Shown here one piece after another: positions 7,366 through 8,745 of a DNA stretch of 8,745 nt. The notes below the pieces were generated by a model. That model ran no database searches. It was not told the DNA's origin and worked only from the letters and a program-made list of their open reading frames with translations. Position numbers and translations under genes: made by a program. Every line of letters begins with the position of its first letter. Position 1 is the stretch's first letter. The stretch spans positions 1 through 8,745 of the forward strand of contig CAKVNP010000073.1 in assembly GCA_934777095.1 (NCBI GenBank), written 5' to 3'. Source of the DNA: an uncultured Clostridium sp. Its GTDB lineage: Bacteria > Bacillota > Clostridia > Clostridiales > Clostridiaceae.

Positions 7366-7911
7366 ATGACAGCTGTAGAAATAATGGTAAACGAACATAA
7401 TAATATTAGAAGATTAATAAAAGTAATCAGAAAAAAATGCTTTAATTTAATAAAAACTAATGAGATTAATTATGATGAGTTTTTCCAGATAGTTGATTTT
7501 ATTAAAAATTATGCAGATAAACATCACCATGGAAAAGAGGAAATATTCCTATTTAATAGAATGGTTGAAAATTTAGGACCGAGGGCAGAAAAAGTAGTTA
7601 AGCAAGGTATGCTGGTAGAGCATGATCTTGGCCGTTTATATGTTTCTGAACTGGAAAGTGCATTAAATAGATGTAAAGCAGGCGAAGAGGAAGCAATGGT
7701 AGATATTATTGGAAATGCCATAGGATATGCTAACCTTTTAGCAAGACATGCGGATAAAGAAGATAAAGTAATTTATACATATGCAGAAAGAGAATTATCT
7801 TCAGAAATTATTGATGAAATAAATAATCAATGTATAGAATATGAAAAAGAACATCAAAATATTGCGGATAAATATCTTAAGATATTGAATAAATTAGAGG
7901 AAACGATTTAA
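7366..7911 (+). CDS. Hemerythrin-like (HHE) di-iron protein
   Basis: A 181-aa soluble, all-helical protein of the hemerythrin HHE cation-binding family. Likely iron ligands are H11 (NEHNNIRR), H54/H55 and E58/E59 (DKHHHGKEE), H86 (VEHDLGR) and H128 with E132 (RHADKED), spaced as expected for a four-helix bundle holding a di-iron site. C-terminal to about residue 140 is a further helical, charged stretch. Such proteins bind O2 or NO, sense them, or donate iron to damaged clusters; the sequence does not decide between these. The ATG at 7366 is preferred because GGAGGT (7353-7358) is 7 bases upstream, whereas the in-frame ATG at 7351 overlaps that site. It is second in an operon with the DUF1858 gene and ends inside a terminator palindrome. 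Confidence 0.9.
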   Translation: MTAVEIMVNEHNNIRRLIKVIRKKCFNLIKTNEINYDEFFQIVDFIKNYADKHHHGKEEIFLFNRMVENLGPRAEKVVKQGMLVEHDLGRLYVSELESALNRCKAGEEEAMVDIIGNAIGYANLLARHADKEDKVIYTYAERELSSEIIDEINNQCIEYEKEHQNIADKYLKILNKLEETI

Positions 7912-7946
7912 AAAAATCAGCAGGTAATATTACCTGCTGATTTTTT
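7911..7946 (+). terminator. Rho-independent terminator after the hemerythrin-like gene
   Basis: A perfect 36-base palindrome whose left arm is AAAAAATCAGCAGGTAAT (7911-7928) and whose right arm starts at 7929 and ends in T6. The left A-run overlaps the last base of the stop codon. It is a strong terminator for the operon and separates it from the GntR unit. Confidence 0.9.
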
Positions 7947-7968
7947 ATTTGTATTTTTTTCAAAATAC

Positions 7969-7997
7969 TTGCAAAAATTTATAAAAAAGAATATAGT
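7969..7997 (+). promoter_or_regulatory. Promoter of the GntR-ABC operon
   Basis: TTGCAA (7969-7974) and TATAGT (7992-7997) are 17 bases apart, the ideal sigma-A spacing, with 4/6 and 5/6 matches. The -10 element overlaps the left half of the operator palindrome, the arrangement expected for repression by steric block. Transcription would start near 8004, about 58 bases before the regulator's start codon. Confidence 0.6.
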
Positions 7998-8021
7998 GTA
8001 TATATAGAGTATATACACTAT
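7993..8021. promoter_or_regulatory. YtrA-type operator palindrome
   Basis: A perfect inverted repeat with 12-base arms ATAGTGTATATA (7993-8004) and TATATACACTAT (8010-8021) and a 5-base centre. Within it, AGTGTA (7995-8000) and TACACT (8014-8019) are exactly 13 bases apart, matching the published binding motif of the B. subtilis YtrA repressor. It sits over the promoter of a gene for a YtrA-like GntR protein, so autoregulation is likely. Confidence 0.8.
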
Positions 8022-8061
8022 TGACTTTAATAACAGTAAAGTTAAAGAAAAGAGGACTAAA

Positions 8062-8445
8062 ATGAGAATAGTAATATCAAATAGTGCAGGAGTTCCTATA
8101 TATGAACAAATAAAAGAACAAATTAAAGGTGCCATTCTTGCAGGAGAATTAAAGGAAGGTGAAGCATTACCATCAATTAGGCAATTAGCAAGGGAATTAA
8201 AAATAAGTGTTATTACAACTACGAGAGCATATAATGATTTACAATACGAAGGGTTTGTAACTAATGTTCAAGGAAAAGGGTGTTTTGTATTAAGACAGAA
8301 CAATGAAATGATGAGGGAACAGGTATTAAGGGATATAGAAGAAAACTTTGCGAAGGTTATTAAATCAGCTAAAGTAGCTAAACTTTCAAAAAGTGAGTTA
8401 ATTAATATTTTTGATTGTTTATTAGAGGAGGAAAATTATGAATAA
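8062..8445 (+). CDS. YtrA-subfamily GntR transcriptional regulator
   Basis: A 127-aa DNA-binding protein with an N-terminal winged helix-turn-helix of the GntR family (residues about 10-76): PIYEQIKEQIKGAI, then GELKEGEALPSIRQLARELKIS, the recognition-helix region TTTRAYNDLQYEGF, and the wing QGKGCFV. The remaining 50 residues are a short helical dimerisation part with no effector domain, which defines the YtrA type. Such repressors usually control an adjacent ABC transporter and, in Bacillus, respond to cell-wall-active compounds. The ATG at 8062 is preceded by AAAGAGGA. The next gene, an ABC ATPase, overlaps its 3' end by 8 bases, so the two are translationally coupled. Its own promoter carries a perfect operator palindrome. 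Confidence 0.94.
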   Translation: MRIVISNSAGVPIYEQIKEQIKGAILAGELKEGEALPSIRQLARELKISVITTTRAYNDLQYEGFVTNVQGKGCFVLRQNNEMMREQVLRDIEENFAKVIKSAKVAKLSKSELINIFDCLLEEENYE

Positions 8446-8745
8446 TGCGCTTGAATTAAGAAGTGTTACTAAAGAATATAAAGATTTTAAATTAAATAAT
8501 GTGAGTTTTACCTTACCAAAAGGATATATTATGGGCTTTGTAGGAGCAAATGGTGCAGGAAAGACAACTACAATAAAGCTGATTTTAAATATGATAAAAA
8601 GAAATTCTGGAGAAATTAAAGTTTTAGGTTTAGATAATATTAAGGATGAAATGAAGGTAAAAGAGCAGATTGCAGTAGTATTTGATGAACCACACTATTC
8701 TGAAGAATGGGATTTAAATGAAGTTGAAAAAGCTGTAAGCATGTT
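8438..8745 (+). CDS. ABC transporter ATP-binding protein, YtrB-like (3' partial)
   Basis: The first 102 codons of an ABC ATPase gene that continues past the window. It begins LELRSVTKEYKDFKLNNVSFTL, typical of ABC-2 type exporters, and has Walker A GANGAGKT at residues 36-43. The Q-loop segment reads AVVFDEPHYSEEWDLNEVE, with no glutamine at the expected place, a pattern remembered from YtrB-like ATPases. The signature motif and Walker B lie beyond the end. The ATG at 8438 follows AGGAGG (8426-8431) by six bases and overlaps the GntR gene by 8 bases. A membrane permease gene is expected downstream. The substrate is unknown; an envelope or peptide-antibiotic stress role is inferred from the regulator type. 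Confidence 0.92.
   Translation, partial: MNNALELRSVTKEYKDFKLNNVSFTLPKGYIMGFVGANGAGKTTTIKLILNMIKRNSGEIKVLGLDNIKDEMKVKEQIAVVFDEPHYSEEWDLNEVEKAVSM

Noticed and set aside
8024..8042. Short inverted repeat ACTTTA-N7-TAAAGT before the GntR ribosome binding site, and TTGACT at 8021-8026 as a possible -35.
   Set aside because: Six-base A+T-rich arms are expected by chance here, and no -10 hexamer lies at the right distance from TTGACT; the promoter at 7969-7997 is better.
7917..8135. Minus-strand 72-codon open frame across the terminator and the GntR promoter.
   Set aside because: It reads through a terminator palindrome, an operator and the start of the GntR gene, and has no ribosome binding site.

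Overview
The window reads as a chromosomal segment of a low-GC, strictly anaerobic Firmicute, most likely a Clostridium sensu stricto relative. This rests on the very A+T-rich sequence, strong AGGAGG-type ribosome binding sites, A/T-ending codons, and the gene content: a single-chain pyruvate:ferredoxin oxidoreductase, fermentative L-lactate dehydrogenase, a DUF1858 protein and a hemerythrin-like protein. The species cannot be named from the sequence alone. No RNA genes, insertion sequences, CRISPR arrays or phage genes were seen, and no gene-free stretch exceeds about 220 bases.

Layout. Bases 2-1099 (+) are the 3' part of a MutS2-like ATPase gene that ends without an Smr nuclease domain; a rho-independent terminator follows (1131-1158). 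Bases 1281-4796 (+) encode a full-length pyruvate:ferredoxin oxidoreductase (PFOR, 1171 aa). A perfect 38-base palindrome (4797-4834) separates it from the convergent L-lactate dehydrogenase gene (4838-5776, -) and probably terminates both. The 221 bases between ldh and the divergent lrgA hold two extended -10 promoters facing opposite ways. lrgA (5998-6378) and lrgB (6359-7060) overlap by 20 bases and encode a CidA/LrgA plus LrgB membrane pair. A weak hairpin follows. Next is a two-gene unit: a 60-aa DUF1858 CxxC protein (7153-7335) and a 181-aa hemerythrin-like protein (7366-7911), closed by a perfect 36-base palindromic terminator (7911-7946). The last unit starts with a YtrA-type GntR repressor (8062-8445), whose promoter carries a textbook YtrA operator, and continues into an ABC transporter ATPase gene cut off by the window end (8438-8745).

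How the genes may work together. PFOR and LDH compete for pyruvate. LrgAB-family pairs are known in other Firmicutes (B. subtilis PftAB, S. mutans LrgAB) to move pyruvate, so three adjacent transcription units may all act at the pyruvate node. The DUF1858/hemerythrin pair resembles the two halves of RIC/YtfE/ScdA di-iron repair proteins split into separate genes, and could sense or buffer O2 or NO, or protect iron-sulfur enzymes. The GntR-ABC unit looks like an autoregulated transporter operon responding to envelope stress. The joint roles are inference; the family assignments are well supported. I see no clearly unprecedented system here. The points most worth following are the pyruvate-centred neighbourhood, the split RIC-like pair, the exact YtrA operator over a -10 element, and the altered allosteric-site residues of LDH.
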